Source: JASSUD01 sp031963045 (GTDB taxonomy: Bacteria; Pseudomonadota; Gammaproteobacteria; Burkholderiales; Burkholderiaceae). Taken from it: 64,000 nt of DNA. The notes beneath the pieces are model-generated. The model saw only the letters and a program-made list of their open reading frames with translations, was not told where the DNA came from and ran no database searches. Each line of letters begins with the position of its first letter. Position 1 is the stretch's first letter. Shown in pieces: positions 53,330-62,349 of the stretch. Location: the NCBI GenBank assembly GCA_031963045.1, contig JASSUK010000035.1, forward strand, positions 53,389 to 117,388. The letters are read 5' to 3'. Made by a program: the position numbers and the translations under genes.

Positions 53330-56300
53330 ATGGATACGCATATGATGGATTTACCTCGAGAAGATAGCCCGTTTGTGCTGGATGATCGTGACATGTTAGC
53401 GCGCTTGACGGAGTTTAAGGACTATTGCGACAGGATACCTTTCGTTGATTTAAAAGGTAAAAAAGCGAATTGGGGCCGTGTGTTGTTTGCCCCATATCAG
53501 TCCCCTGAAGAGTTAGCCGAGTTGCTGTTCGGTGACAAGAGTCCTAAAGATCTCAGTCCGAAGCTAGAGCAAGCAGATAATTGGAGTCAGGTAGCATTTG
53601 AGCAGCATCTCACTGAAGAGTTGGCTAAGCTTCTGCCGTTTGCTAATAAACACCCTGACGAGTTAGCCCAGTTATTGTTCGGTAGCCAGAGTCCTAAAGA
53701 TCTCAGTTCGAAGCTAAAGCAAGTAGATAGTTGGAGTCAGGTAGAATTTTCCAAGCAGTTCTCAGAAGAATTGGCCAAACTTCCACCGTTTGATACACCG
53801 TTTGAGAATAAGAGTCCCGAAGCTTTAGCTAAGCTGCTGGATGACCCAGGATTGTCCGATGGTACCCTGCCGCCGCACCAGGCTTTTTTGCTCGCATTTT
53901 ACAAGCTTCTCGAAACGCCCCGCCAATTACTCAATACTTTCCCTGCGGCCCACCGACAGTTGTATTACCGCAAGGTATTAGGGTTGACTGAACATGGCAT
54001 GATCCCAGATAAAGTGATGGTATCGTGCCGCCTCACAGAGGACACACCGCAATTGCTGCTGCCAAAAGGCACAGAACTGGATGCAGGGCAAGATAGTCAG
54101 GGTACGCCAAAACGCTATCAATTTGATGCGCCTGTGCTTGCTAATCAAGGGGCGTGGACGGATTTGCGGTGGGTAATGCTTTCCGAAGCAGGAGTTAAGG
54201 CCGTAAAAGTAGCAAAAGTAGCAAGAGCGGATGCCGATCAGAAGGCTGAAGAGGCTAATAAACCTGGCGCCAGTGAGGACGTTAAAAAGGCAGCAGAGAA
54301 GGCAGAAGAGAAAGCGAAGGAGACAGCTGAGGAGGCTGAAAAGGCTACAGCTATTCGGTATGTACAAGTACCATTCGATAAGAGCGTGGGCACACTTTTA
54401 CCAGAGCCAGGTGCTAGGCTGTTTGAAGTGCCAACACAAGAACAAGAGAAGGTCAAAGCCATAGCCCAACAGGGGCGTGTGGTGAGTTCGCCTGTATTAG
54501 CCATGTCTGTGTCTGGCGCGCCTCGCATAGTTACGGTTACATTCGATAGTGCAGCAGCAGAGAAGGCCAGATTCACAGCGCAATTAAGTAGCGAAGACAA
54601 ATGGCTGACTGTCGGTTCAAAATTAGAAGATAACAAAACAGAATTGACTTTGACTGTCTCGCCCGAGTTAGGGCCAATCACTCCCGCACCCGGCTTAAAT
54701 GGGTTTTCAACAACCGCACCCTTATTAAAGATCACCGATGTGGGCGGTATACCTGTACCTAAGATTAAATCGATTAAAGTCGACGTCATAAAATTACAAA
54801 ATGTATTAATGAGTACCAAGGATGGCGTAGCGCTGATTAATGAGGGTAGCTATCCGTTTGGGCTCTCTCCACGAGTAGGATCTGGCTTTAATTTGGTTTC
54901 GCCTGACTGGTATGGGAACCCGTTTGCAATTACCTTGACTTTGACGCCACAATGGGCTGATTTGCCGGCGATGTCTTTTAGAAAGTGGTATGCCGGATAC
55001 ACTGATAAACCTAAAGACGACAAAGAATTTGTGGTGAAGGGTGGGTTATGCTCTATCAGCAAATTGGCCCTGAATGCTGAAGATAAAGCCGTTAAAGGGC
55101 AATTATTCAAAGATAATGGCGAGACTGATAACCCTCCCACCGGACTAGATATCGAAATCACTATTCCAAAAGGTGAAATGATACAAGCTGGGCCGCTCAC
55201 GCCTGATGACAGTGTAGACCCCAGAGATGGGCTTAAATGGGTACGTATCGAACTGAGTGAGAAAGATTTTCGGCATGCAGAATACTTAAAATCGCCATCC
55301 GGCCTCAACCCACCTTACACACCACAATTACAGAAGCTATCTGTGGGCTATTCCTGTAATGATATCGGGGGTGGCGATCAATACTTACTCACCCCCTTTG
55401 GCCATTGCAAGGAAGATGCCAGTACATCGGACAAAGCATTTCCCGAGCCCGAACTCTATCTAGGTTTTACTGGCCTTCTCCCAGGGCAAGACTTAAACCT
55501 ACATTGGCAGCTACAAAGCCCCCGTCCATTAGACATACAGTGGCAGTATCTGCATAAAGACAACGTGTGGAAGTCCCTGGACGCAACGGTCTATGACCAG
55601 ACCAATGGCTTATTTGAATCCGGTCTATGGTCTTCCCCGTTGCCACACGACGCATCTTCAGAGGAGCCTTGGATGCCAGGCGGCCGGCACTGGATACGAG
55701 GCATTGTGGTGCTACCCGAATCAGAAAAGTCAGAAGGCAATTCTGCACAAGAAAGCCCCGCCGCCTCGGATTACCCTTGGCTATTTGGCCTCTATCCCAA
55801 CAGCACCACAGCAACCCTAGTCAATGGGGATACGCTGGAGAATGCCCATTTCGAGTCGCCTTTGCCTGCTCTCACCATTACGCAGACCGTTGAAAATATC
55901 GATGGGCTAGACAAAATCATTCAACCATGGCCCTCTTACGGGGGCCGAGGGCCCGAGTCAGAGCCTGCATTTTTCCATCGTGTAGAGCAGCATCTAGCGC
56001 ATCGGGGCCGTGCACTCACTTGGCGTGACATTACTACCTTGCTGCGTGAAAAATATCCAGAAGTCTACGATGTGCGAGTTGCAGAACCTATATCGGATGA
56101 AGGCGACCCTCTAGGCCATCCTATTCAACGCCTAGTGATCATTCCAGCCAATGGAAAAATGGATAACGCGGATCCCTTGCGGCCCGCATTTAATCCTGCG
56201 CGGCTTATACGGATGACAGACTTTCTGCGTGGTATTGCATCGCCGTGGTTGAAGTTGAAATTGGAAAATCCGACTTATAAAGATGTGGAATTTACCAAAA

Positions 56301-56632
56301 ACACGAATGATAGCCATTATCCCCAAATCATCTACGATGTGATCTTTGCTGAGCATGTAAATGCCGACTATGCGCAGAATGAACTAAAACGCGCATTAGA
56401 GCGTCAATACATGCCCTGGGGTTTCGATAAAACCAGTGTAGTGAAAATTGGCGCACAACTAGATAAATTCGAGATGATCAAGTTTATACAGCAATTAGAT
56501 TTTATTCATCAGGTAAAAACACTCACGATTAAATCTAGCAAGGACCAGGAGCAAAGCAAGGACCAGGAACAAACCACAGTAACCGGCTCCAGCACCGAAG
56601 TATTTATTTTGACTTTTAAAGATAAAGAATAG
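53330..56632 (+). CDS. eCIS baseplate J-like protein (Afp11/Pvc11-like)
   Basis: A 1100-residue baseplate wedge protein. The C-terminal third carries the gpJ-like region (PSYGGRGPESEPAFFHRVEQ, LAHRGRALTWRDITTLL, PEVYDVRVAEP). Afp11/Pvc11 proteins of this size are normal. Two things are odd. Residues about 60-150 hold a tandem duplication of a roughly 50-residue unit (ELAELLFGDKSPKDL / ELAQLLFGSQSPKDL), with a partial third unit. Residues about 298-342 are an Ala/Lys/Glu-rich helix (AAEKAEEKAKETAEEAEKA) inserted in an otherwise beta-rich region. Start could be the ATG at 53330 or at 53342. The gene is followed by the next one after 8 bp. Confidence 0.9.
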   Translation: MDTHMMDLPREDSPFVLDDRDMLARLTEFKDYCDRIPFVDLKGKKANWGRVLFAPYQSPEELAELLFGDKSPKDLSPKLEQADNWSQVAFEQHLTEELAKLLPFANKHPDELAQLLFGSQSPKDLSSKLKQVDSWSQVEFSKQFSEELAKLPPFDTPFENKSPEALAKLLDDPGLSDGTLPPHQAFLLAFYKLLETPRQLLNTFPAAHRQLYYRKVLGLTEHGMIPDKVMVSCRLTEDTPQLLLPKGTELDAGQDSQGTPKRYQFDAPVLANQGAWTDLRWVMLSEAGVKAVKVAKVARADADQKAEEANKPGASEDVKKAAEKAEEKAKETAEEAEKATAIRYVQVPFDKSVGTLLPEPGARLFEVPTQEQEKVKAIAQQGRVVSSPVLAMSVSGAPRIVTVTFDSAAAEKARFTAQLSSEDKWLTVGSKLEDNKTELTLTVSPELGPITPAPGLNGFSTTAPLLKITDVGGIPVPKIKSIKVDVIKLQNVLMSTKDGVALINEGSYPFGLSPRVGSGFNLVSPDWYGNPFAITLTLTPQWADLPAMSFRKWYAGYTDKPKDDKEFVVKGGLCSISKLALNAEDKAVKGQLFKDNGETDNPPTGLDIEITIPKGEMIQAGPLTPDDSVDPRDGLKWVRIELSEKDFRHAEYLKSPSGLNPPYTPQLQKLSVGYSCNDIGGGDQYLLTPFGHCKEDASTSDKAFPEPELYLGFTGLLPGQDLNLHWQLQSPRPLDIQWQYLHKDNVWKSLDATVYDQTNGLFESGLWSSPLPHDASSEEPWMPGGRHWIRGIVVLPESEKSEGNSAQESPAASDYPWLFGLYPNSTTATLVNGDTLENAHFESPLPALTITQTVENIDGLDKIIQPWPSYGGRGPESEPAFFHRVEQHLAHRGRALTWRDITTLLREKYPEVYDVRVAEPISDEGDPLGHPIQRLVIIPANGKMDNADPLRPAFNPARLIRMTDFLRGIASPWLKLKLENPTYKDVEFTKNTNDSHYPQIIYDVIFAEHVNADYAQNELKRALERQYMPWGFDKTSVVKIGAQLDKFEMIKFIQQLDFIHQVKTLTIKSSKDQEQSKDQEQTTVTGSSTEVFILTFKDKE

Positions 56633-56640
56633 GAACCGCC

Positions 56641-59600
56641 ATGGCAAGCAAGCCCACCCAAACTCCAGAAGTGCTTGATCGTATTCATTTCGACACGCTG
56701 CTCAAGAAAGGGGAGCAGGTGGTGCGCGATTATGCCAGCAAGACCTGGACGGATTTAGAAGAGCATGATCCAGGCATCACCTTGCTGCAAACGTTGAGCT
56801 ATGGTGTCTCCGATTTGGCATATCGCCATACCCTGCCTTTGGAGGACTTGTTAACCCCTGAGTCAGGAGCGATTTTTAGCGAGAAATTTGCGCCTGAACA
56901 TATATTGACCAGTGGCCCCATTACTGAAGACGATTATCGGCGCGTTTTGCTGGACCTACACAGTACGGGTGATTCTACAGGCGATTTCTATTTCAGAAAT
57001 GTGCAATTAAAGCCAGAGCCCGCCGATAAACGTCACCGCTATTGGTATGACCCAGACGCAAGGGAATTTTTGTTGGTTGGTCCAACACAGACCAACCTCG
57101 TTTCTAGTGAAGTGAAAGAAAAGGTAGTGGTAGGGGGTTTTACTCTCTATGTCGAACCCAATATGGGGATGGAATCAGATCCTGCCAAACAGGTATTAAC
57201 GGATGTATTAACGAATTTTTTGCACAACCATCGCAATCTTTGTGAGGAAGTCAGGGAGATAATATGGGTTAAGCCCGACAAGTTATTCCTATTTCGCGCC
57301 GATATCGAACTAGAGGATGACTGTCAAAATCCAGAAGAGGTGATGGCACAGATTTTGACAAAAGCGCAATCTTTAGTGTGCCCAGTTGCTCAGCATGTAA
57401 CTGTCAATGAGCTTGCCAAACTTGGGATGAACAACGAAGCTATTTATCAAGGGCCTCAGCTTAAACATGGATATATCCCCGAACTCCCGCAGGAACGGGA
57501 TTATGCTACAAGCCTCAACATATCTGTCAGTCCATTAGTTAATCAACTGTTAGCAATCCCTGGCGTAAAACGTATACAGAAACTGGGTTTTTGCAAGGAA
57601 GCCAATTGTCCCGAAGTGCAATGGGATTGCACTATAAAACCCGATGTAGATACATCTTCTCCAGCTTACTACTTTCCTCAAATCTGGCAAGGGAAGACTT
57701 TTAATACTTCTGCAGAGATCAAAGATTTGAGCGAACAAGTGAGGCTGTTTAAACGGGGGCAGCGTGTAAAGCCAGAGGGATGGGAAGGAAAAATTTGGCA
57801 GCACATAAAATCCATGCGCTCCCCATTGATTCAGCCCCAGAGTCCACCCCCATTCCGTGGCCGTTGGCGTAACCCTGGCGACTATCATAAAGCTAGCCAA
57901 TATCTCCCTCTGTGCTATGGTGTGCACGAGCCCGAGCCGAATAATAAACAAAAACAATTGCGCCGATTTTTACTCCCTTTTGAACAACAATTAGCGGATG
58001 GTTGCGCACAACTGGCTTTATTGCCTGCCCTGTTGTCATTTGAACGTGGCGGTGCGATCTATGATGGCACCGCCACCGTTTGGGGTCATCACGTAAAATT
58101 TTTAGAGCACGAGTTAGATGTAGAGTTAAAGTCAGAGTTAACTAAAGACGAGAAAGATAAGTTTATTACGTTCTTGATATCCGAAGCACAGGATATCGTC
58201 AAAGAACGTGCCATCATCAATTATCTGCTGAGTTACTTTGGTACCCATCCCATATCAAAAGTTTTATTGAACGCGGTTAATCCAGAAGATTTCCTTTCAA
58301 TCCAGCGCGGGTACTTAGCGCAGCAAGGAGAACTTGGTTATGAACGAGCCAGCATTGAGGTGAATGCAGTATCAGCTTTGCAGAGGCGCATCGCAGCTAA
58401 ATTAGGGGTGGGGGCCAAATTGTTCTACCCCATTCCAAAAGAGAAGGAAGAACTCAAATCCTATTTGACTGATCTCCCATTCTATGTAGTGGAACATCGC
58501 GCATTGCTGCCTAAGCAGTCTGCTGATGTTAAGGAAGGGGATTGGATAAAAATTACGAACATCACCAAAGATAAAGATAAAAATAAAATTAAAATAACAA
58601 AGCAATCCAACGGATTGATTGATAATCAATATATTAATTTGAAAATAAATACATACTTTTTTATCGGTGTAAATATAGAAAAAATTGATAATAATATTGA
58701 AGTTCAATTAGATAAACATGAGCAGCTTGAAGCCTATATAAATAAAATTGAACAGAAGGAAATAGATAAAATTATAGAAGATGGAAAAGCATTCCTGGAA
58801 ACATGCAGCGAGGTGACTATCGATCCTGTGACAAATGAAGAACTTACCATTGGTCTAGGAGAAGCGCAAACAGCATTGAAATTTGAAGTAGGGCAACTAA
58901 TTGATCTTCAAATCCTGAGTCGTACCATTTTTCGTCTTAAAATATACAGAGTAGAGGAAAATTACTCTAAGATTGTCTTCAAGTTAAGCGATAACAATAG
59001 TAATAGTAATAGTATCCAGCTGAAAAATACGATAAATAACATAAAGGGCGGAATTACAAAAGAGATGGTGCACCTCTATCAAAGTGTTTTCTGGTTAAAA
59101 GAGAAGTCGCATGCGATAACATTTGTAGAAGATAAAAAGATAATTAAATCCGATATCTACCCAATCCAATTAAAGTCGGAAGATACTATTGATATAGTGG
59201 ATAAATATACGGGACAAGATATATATAAAAATGTAGAAATTGATTCGGTCGATCCTGAGAAAAATACTTTTACGGTAAAGAAAGAGCTAGATAAAATTGA
59301 TGAAAGTAAACATGTTTTTTATATCAAAAAAGATGACGTAAAAGAACGGTTTACTTTTACCATCAGTGTCGTTTTTAATCAGGAATGGTTAAAAGATGTT
59401 AATGACCCATACATCACCATGGAATGGGTACGGAATATAGTATCAGAAGAGATTCCCAGCCATATTACGGCCCAAATTCATTGGCTTCCACCCGGTAGTT
59501 TAGACGGCCAATTTTCCGAATTCGGAAAAAGGTATGCCGAATGGCAAAATGGCGGCGCCCCATATTGGGGCGAAGCCTCGTATAAGTTACTGTCATATTT

Positions 59601-59799
59601 AGGGCTAGGCGAACTCCCTGCACCAGTGCGGGGGATTGGCATGATGATGATTTCGGCGCCAGGAGATAAGAACAGAATAGAATATATAGGAGAAGAAGGA
59701 GAAGATAGAAAGCCACCCGCCAAGCCATGGGACGATAAAAAAGTAGAGCAAACAGGCTTATTTTTCGTGCCAAAGGGTGATGTTAATAGCCCTCATTAG
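56641..59799 (+). CDS. eCIS baseplate J-like protein (Afp12/Pvc12-like) with an AT-rich insertion
   Basis: A 1052-residue second baseplate wedge protein. The N-terminus (VRDYASKTWTDLEEHDPGIT, then QTLSYGVSDLAYRHTLP) is the conserved Afp12/Pvc12 opening. The C-terminal SSELRY-type region is replaced by EWQNGGAPYWGEASYKLLSY. Residues about 634-910 (nt 58540-59370) are strikingly Lys/Ile/Asn-rich (ITNITKDKDKNKIKI, NNIEVQLDKHEQ) and the DNA is far more AT-rich than the rest of the gene. This suggests a domain acquired separately. AGGAACCGCC precedes the ATG. It ends the structural part of the operon in this window. Confidence 0.9.
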   Translation: MASKPTQTPEVLDRIHFDTLLKKGEQVVRDYASKTWTDLEEHDPGITLLQTLSYGVSDLAYRHTLPLEDLLTPESGAIFSEKFAPEHILTSGPITEDDYRRVLLDLHSTGDSTGDFYFRNVQLKPEPADKRHRYWYDPDAREFLLVGPTQTNLVSSEVKEKVVVGGFTLYVEPNMGMESDPAKQVLTDVLTNFLHNHRNLCEEVREIIWVKPDKLFLFRADIELEDDCQNPEEVMAQILTKAQSLVCPVAQHVTVNELAKLGMNNEAIYQGPQLKHGYIPELPQERDYATSLNISVSPLVNQLLAIPGVKRIQKLGFCKEANCPEVQWDCTIKPDVDTSSPAYYFPQIWQGKTFNTSAEIKDLSEQVRLFKRGQRVKPEGWEGKIWQHIKSMRSPLIQPQSPPPFRGRWRNPGDYHKASQYLPLCYGVHEPEPNNKQKQLRRFLLPFEQQLADGCAQLALLPALLSFERGGAIYDGTATVWGHHVKFLEHELDVELKSELTKDEKDKFITFLISEAQDIVKERAIINYLLSYFGTHPISKVLLNAVNPEDFLSIQRGYLAQQGELGYERASIEVNAVSALQRRIAAKLGVGAKLFYPIPKEKEELKSYLTDLPFYVVEHRALLPKQSADVKEGDWIKITNITKDKDKNKIKITKQSNGLIDNQYINLKINTYFFIGVNIEKIDNNIEVQLDKHEQLEAYINKIEQKEIDKIIEDGKAFLETCSEVTIDPVTNEELTIGLGEAQTALKFEVGQLIDLQILSRTIFRLKIYRVEENYSKIVFKLSDNNSNSNSIQLKNTINNIKGGITKEMVHLYQSVFWLKEKSHAITFVEDKKIIKSDIYPIQLKSEDTIDIVDKYTGQDIYKNVEIDSVDPEKNTFTVKKELDKIDESKHVFYIKKDDVKERFTFTISVVFNQEWLKDVNDPYITMEWVRNIVSEEIPSHITAQIHWLPPGSLDGQFSEFGKRYAEWQNGGAPYWGEASYKLLSYLGLGELPAPVRGIGMMMISAPGDKNRIEYIGEEGEDRKPPAKPWDDKKVEQTGLFFVPKGDVNSPH

Positions 59800-59864
59800 C
59801 AGCCTATATTTTATGAATGAAACAGAGATGGGTAATGTCATGAGGCAAGGTCAATACACTTCTG

Positions 59865-60232
59865 TTTCTTGAAAAACTCTAAAAACCAATAAAAGGCCCG
59901 AGTTCATTTTTAGGGATATATAAGATACCGTCTCCAACTGAAAATATATTTCAGTAACTGATGTTACGCAGGTTATAGAAAGGCGAGTTATTGATTAGTA
60001 GAGTGCAAAGATTAAAAGTAGATGGTACGCATGTTGGGGTTCGTGCCTCACCACCAACCTATCAAAATGGCTATGTGAAAGGGATTCATTAAACTCCACC
60101 AACCACAAGAAAAGGCAAAGGATGGTAGGTTGGTGGTGAGGCACGAACCCCAACATGATGACCACTTTCTTTTTGAATACCTGCGTAACATCAGTCAGTA
60201 AGAAAAAGAATAGACTAGACCAGGAAGGTTTT
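59865..60232 (+). promoter_or_regulatory. Second copy of the duplicated leader, split by a repeat element
   Basis: 59865-59956 and 60196-60232 together match the leader at 44000-44126. The 239-bp element at 59957-60195 interrupts it at CAGTA. AGGAAGG before 60233 is retained. Confidence 0.75.
59957..60195. mobile_element. Intact MITE-like element with 17-bp inverted ends and 5-bp target duplication
   Basis: ACTGATGTTACGCAGGT at 59957-59973 is exactly complementary to 60179-60195. CAGTA flanks both sides (59952-59956 and 60196-60200), and the uninterrupted sequence exists at the paralogous leader near 44092-44102. Inside are half-units 60024-60062 (+) and 60124-60164 (-) around the common spacer. 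No coding capacity. A transposase in trans must move it. Confidence 0.9.
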
Positions 60233-60586
60233 ATGCCTCAAGAGTCAAAAAGAAAAACGTATGCGTGTTCCTGTAAGTGGAATACAGCAAGTTTCAATTG
60301 TAATAGTGTCACAACTTATTTTCTATATCTGACCCCTGATATCACGGACGGCAGTCAGTTATCAATTTGGCAGAATGAACAAGCGCACTTGTTTGGTAGC
60401 CATCATGTCGTAAAGCGAATTAAGAAACCTCCGCATAGCCCAAACGCACCGTCATGCCATTGCTGTTCATACACGGCAAGGAGGTATTACGCTGCTCTCG
60501 GTTTATTCAGCATTTCCCTGGCGCAATCTTTTATCTGGAGTAGTTTATTAACCAATGCCGAGCAAGGCCAAATTAAAACTATATAA
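60233..60586 (+). CDS. Small Cys-rich protein (paralogue of 44127-44489)
   Basis: A 117-residue paralogue of the small gene upstream of the tube gene. MPQESKRKTYACSCKWNTASFN and the SCHCCSYTARRYYAALGLFS segment are shared; the C-terminal 15 residues differ. I use the ATG at 60233; an in-frame open stretch upstream lies inside the repeat element. It sits just before the fibre genes, as its paralogue sits just before the tube gene. That suggests a fixed leader gene for two transcription units of one system. Many substitutions between copies change the amino acid, so constraint may be weak. Confidence 0.5.
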   Translation: MPQESKRKTYACSCKWNTASFNCNSVTTYFLYLTPDITDGSQLSIWQNEQAHLFGSHHVVKRIKKPPHSPNAPSCHCCSYTARRYYAALGLFSISLAQSFIWSSLLTNAEQGQIKTI

Positions 60587-60669
60587 CGTTATGTATAAGC
60601 TATGGAGATTTATCTCGAGCTGACGTTATTGAGGATGCTAACTGATTAAAAATGTGGGGAATTTAAACT

Positions 60670-62217
60670 ATGTCCGATAACAAGAAGGGAGTAGGCCCGC
60701 CTATCGATGATCTTAAGGCGAAATTTCTCGCACAAGCCATTCCACTGGCAGAAGACTTTGCGAGCTTGATCAATATCGCAGACATTGGCCGCAAGGCTGC
60801 CGGCCTGGCGCCCGATCAGAATGAGACCACCGGCGCAGGGCTCGAACGGAAAGACACCGGTCAGCTCGCGGTGAGGCTTGGGGACGGTATTCAAGTAGAT
60901 GACTCCTCAAGGGTTTGCGTCAAACTTAAAAACGGTTCAGGTCTTGCAGTTGATAAGGATGGGTTAAGTCAGGAACCTGTCCCATTATTTGAACAGTTAG
61001 ATATGAAGCAGCGAAGAGCTATATTTCGGTCACTTTATGAGAGCAGATTCTCCTTGTTCCAATGGACAAAACTGCCGGAATCTAATCTGGTTAAAGCAAA
61101 TCAAGATCAATTTGGTAATAGTGTCAGTCTGAGCGCCGATGGCCAGACTCTGGCCGTCGGGGCAAACGGTGATGACAATGATATGGGATCGGTCTATGTT
61201 TTCACTCGTTCAAAAGATGCTTGGACGGACTCGCAAAAACTCCCGACGTCGGAACATAGCCTTGTTCGTCGTAACTTTGGTTACAGTGTCAGTCTGAGCG
61301 CCGATGGCCAGGCCCTGGCCGTCGGGGCAAACAGTGATGACAATGATATGGGATCGGTCTATGTTTTCACTCGTTCAAAAAATACCTGGGCGCTACAAAA
61401 AAAAGTGACGGCAAACGTTAGGGCTGAAAAAGATGCCTTTGGTCTTAGTGTCAATCTGAGTGCCGATGGCCAGACCTTGGCTGTCGGGGCACCCGGTGTT
61501 GGCGATACTAAGAACTTGACAGCATCAGGCGCGGTCTATGTTTTCAGTCGTTCAGGAGATGCCTGGACAGAACAACAAGAAGTAACGGCAGGTGGGGAGG
61601 CTGTTTCAGGAGATGGTTTTGGTACGCATATCAGTTTGAGTGCTGATGGCCAGACCCTGGCCGTCGGGGTAAGCCGTAAAAGCTCGAAATCAGGAGGCTC
61701 GGTCTATGTTTTCAGTCGTTCAGGAGATGCCTGGATAGAACAACAACCAAAACCAATGGCATTGGACGGGGCTGTAGGAGATTCCTTTGGTGATTATGTA
61801 AGTCTGAGTGCTGATGGCCAGACCCTGGCCGTCGCAGCAGGTGGTAGCAATTTTAAGAAGGGGGCTGTCTATGTTTTCATTCGTTCAGGCAATGCCTGGA
61901 CGCAACGAAAAAAATTGGTGGCATCGGATGGGGAGGAAGGAGATCACTTTGGTGACTATGTAAGTCTGAGTGCCAATGGCCAGATCCTGGCCATTGGGGC
62001 GCCTTATGATGACGATAAGAAGGGCTCGGTCTATGTTTTCAGTCCTTCAGGAGATGCCTGGACAGAACAACAACCAAAACTGATGGCATCTGATGGGGCT
62101 TCAAAAGATTACTTTGGTCATAGTGTCAGTTTGAGTGCCGACGGCCAGGTCCTGGCCGTCGGAGCATTCGGTTTTGATACTACAAAAAAATCAGGCTGGG
62201 CCTATCTCTTTCATTAA
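60670..62217 (+). CDS. Putative eCIS tail fibre with FG-GAP beta-propeller (copy 1)
   Basis: A 515-residue protein. Residues 1-110 are a conserved attachment-type module (DDLKAKFLAQAIPLAEDFAS, DIGRKAAGLAPDQ, TGQLAVRLGDGIQVDD, GSGLAVDKDGL). Such modules open many phage and eCIS fibres. From about residue 130, seven or so units of about 55 residues follow, each with FGxSVSLSADGQTLAVGAxxDD and GSVYVFSRSGDAWTEQQ. These are FG-GAP repeats (integrin-alpha-like, PF14312 type), which close into a seven-bladed propeller. Its position after the J-like proteins is that of the Afp13/Pvc13 fibre, so a receptor-binding role is likely. Attachment role is inference. Confidence 0.8.
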   Translation: MSDNKKGVGPPIDDLKAKFLAQAIPLAEDFASLINIADIGRKAAGLAPDQNETTGAGLERKDTGQLAVRLGDGIQVDDSSRVCVKLKNGSGLAVDKDGLSQEPVPLFEQLDMKQRRAIFRSLYESRFSLFQWTKLPESNLVKANQDQFGNSVSLSADGQTLAVGANGDDNDMGSVYVFTRSKDAWTDSQKLPTSEHSLVRRNFGYSVSLSADGQALAVGANSDDNDMGSVYVFTRSKNTWALQKKVTANVRAEKDAFGLSVNLSADGQTLAVGAPGVGDTKNLTASGAVYVFSRSGDAWTEQQEVTAGGEAVSGDGFGTHISLSADGQTLAVGVSRKSSKSGGSVYVFSRSGDAWIEQQPKPMALDGAVGDSFGDYVSLSADGQTLAVAAGGSNFKKGAVYVFIRSGNAWTQRKKLVASDGEEGDHFGDYVSLSANGQILAIGAPYDDDKKGSVYVFSPSGDAWTEQQPKLMASDGASKDYFGHSVSLSADGQVLAVGAFGFDTTKKSGWAYLFH

Positions 62218-62349
62218 GAAATAAAATTTCTCAGCAGAACGGCAATATTGTCGGGGGGCTCTTAAGGAATGACCGTCTCCATACCTACTGGTGACACTTC
62301 GTTTCGATCGCAACCAAGAACCTGAATAAAAATGGGGGGAATGTAAACC

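Noticed and set aside
54238..54819. A 193-codon minus-strand frame opposite the J-like gene
   Set aside because: It is antisense to a well-supported baseplate gene; the Ser/Ala-rich product reflects the Ala/Lys/Glu helix codons.
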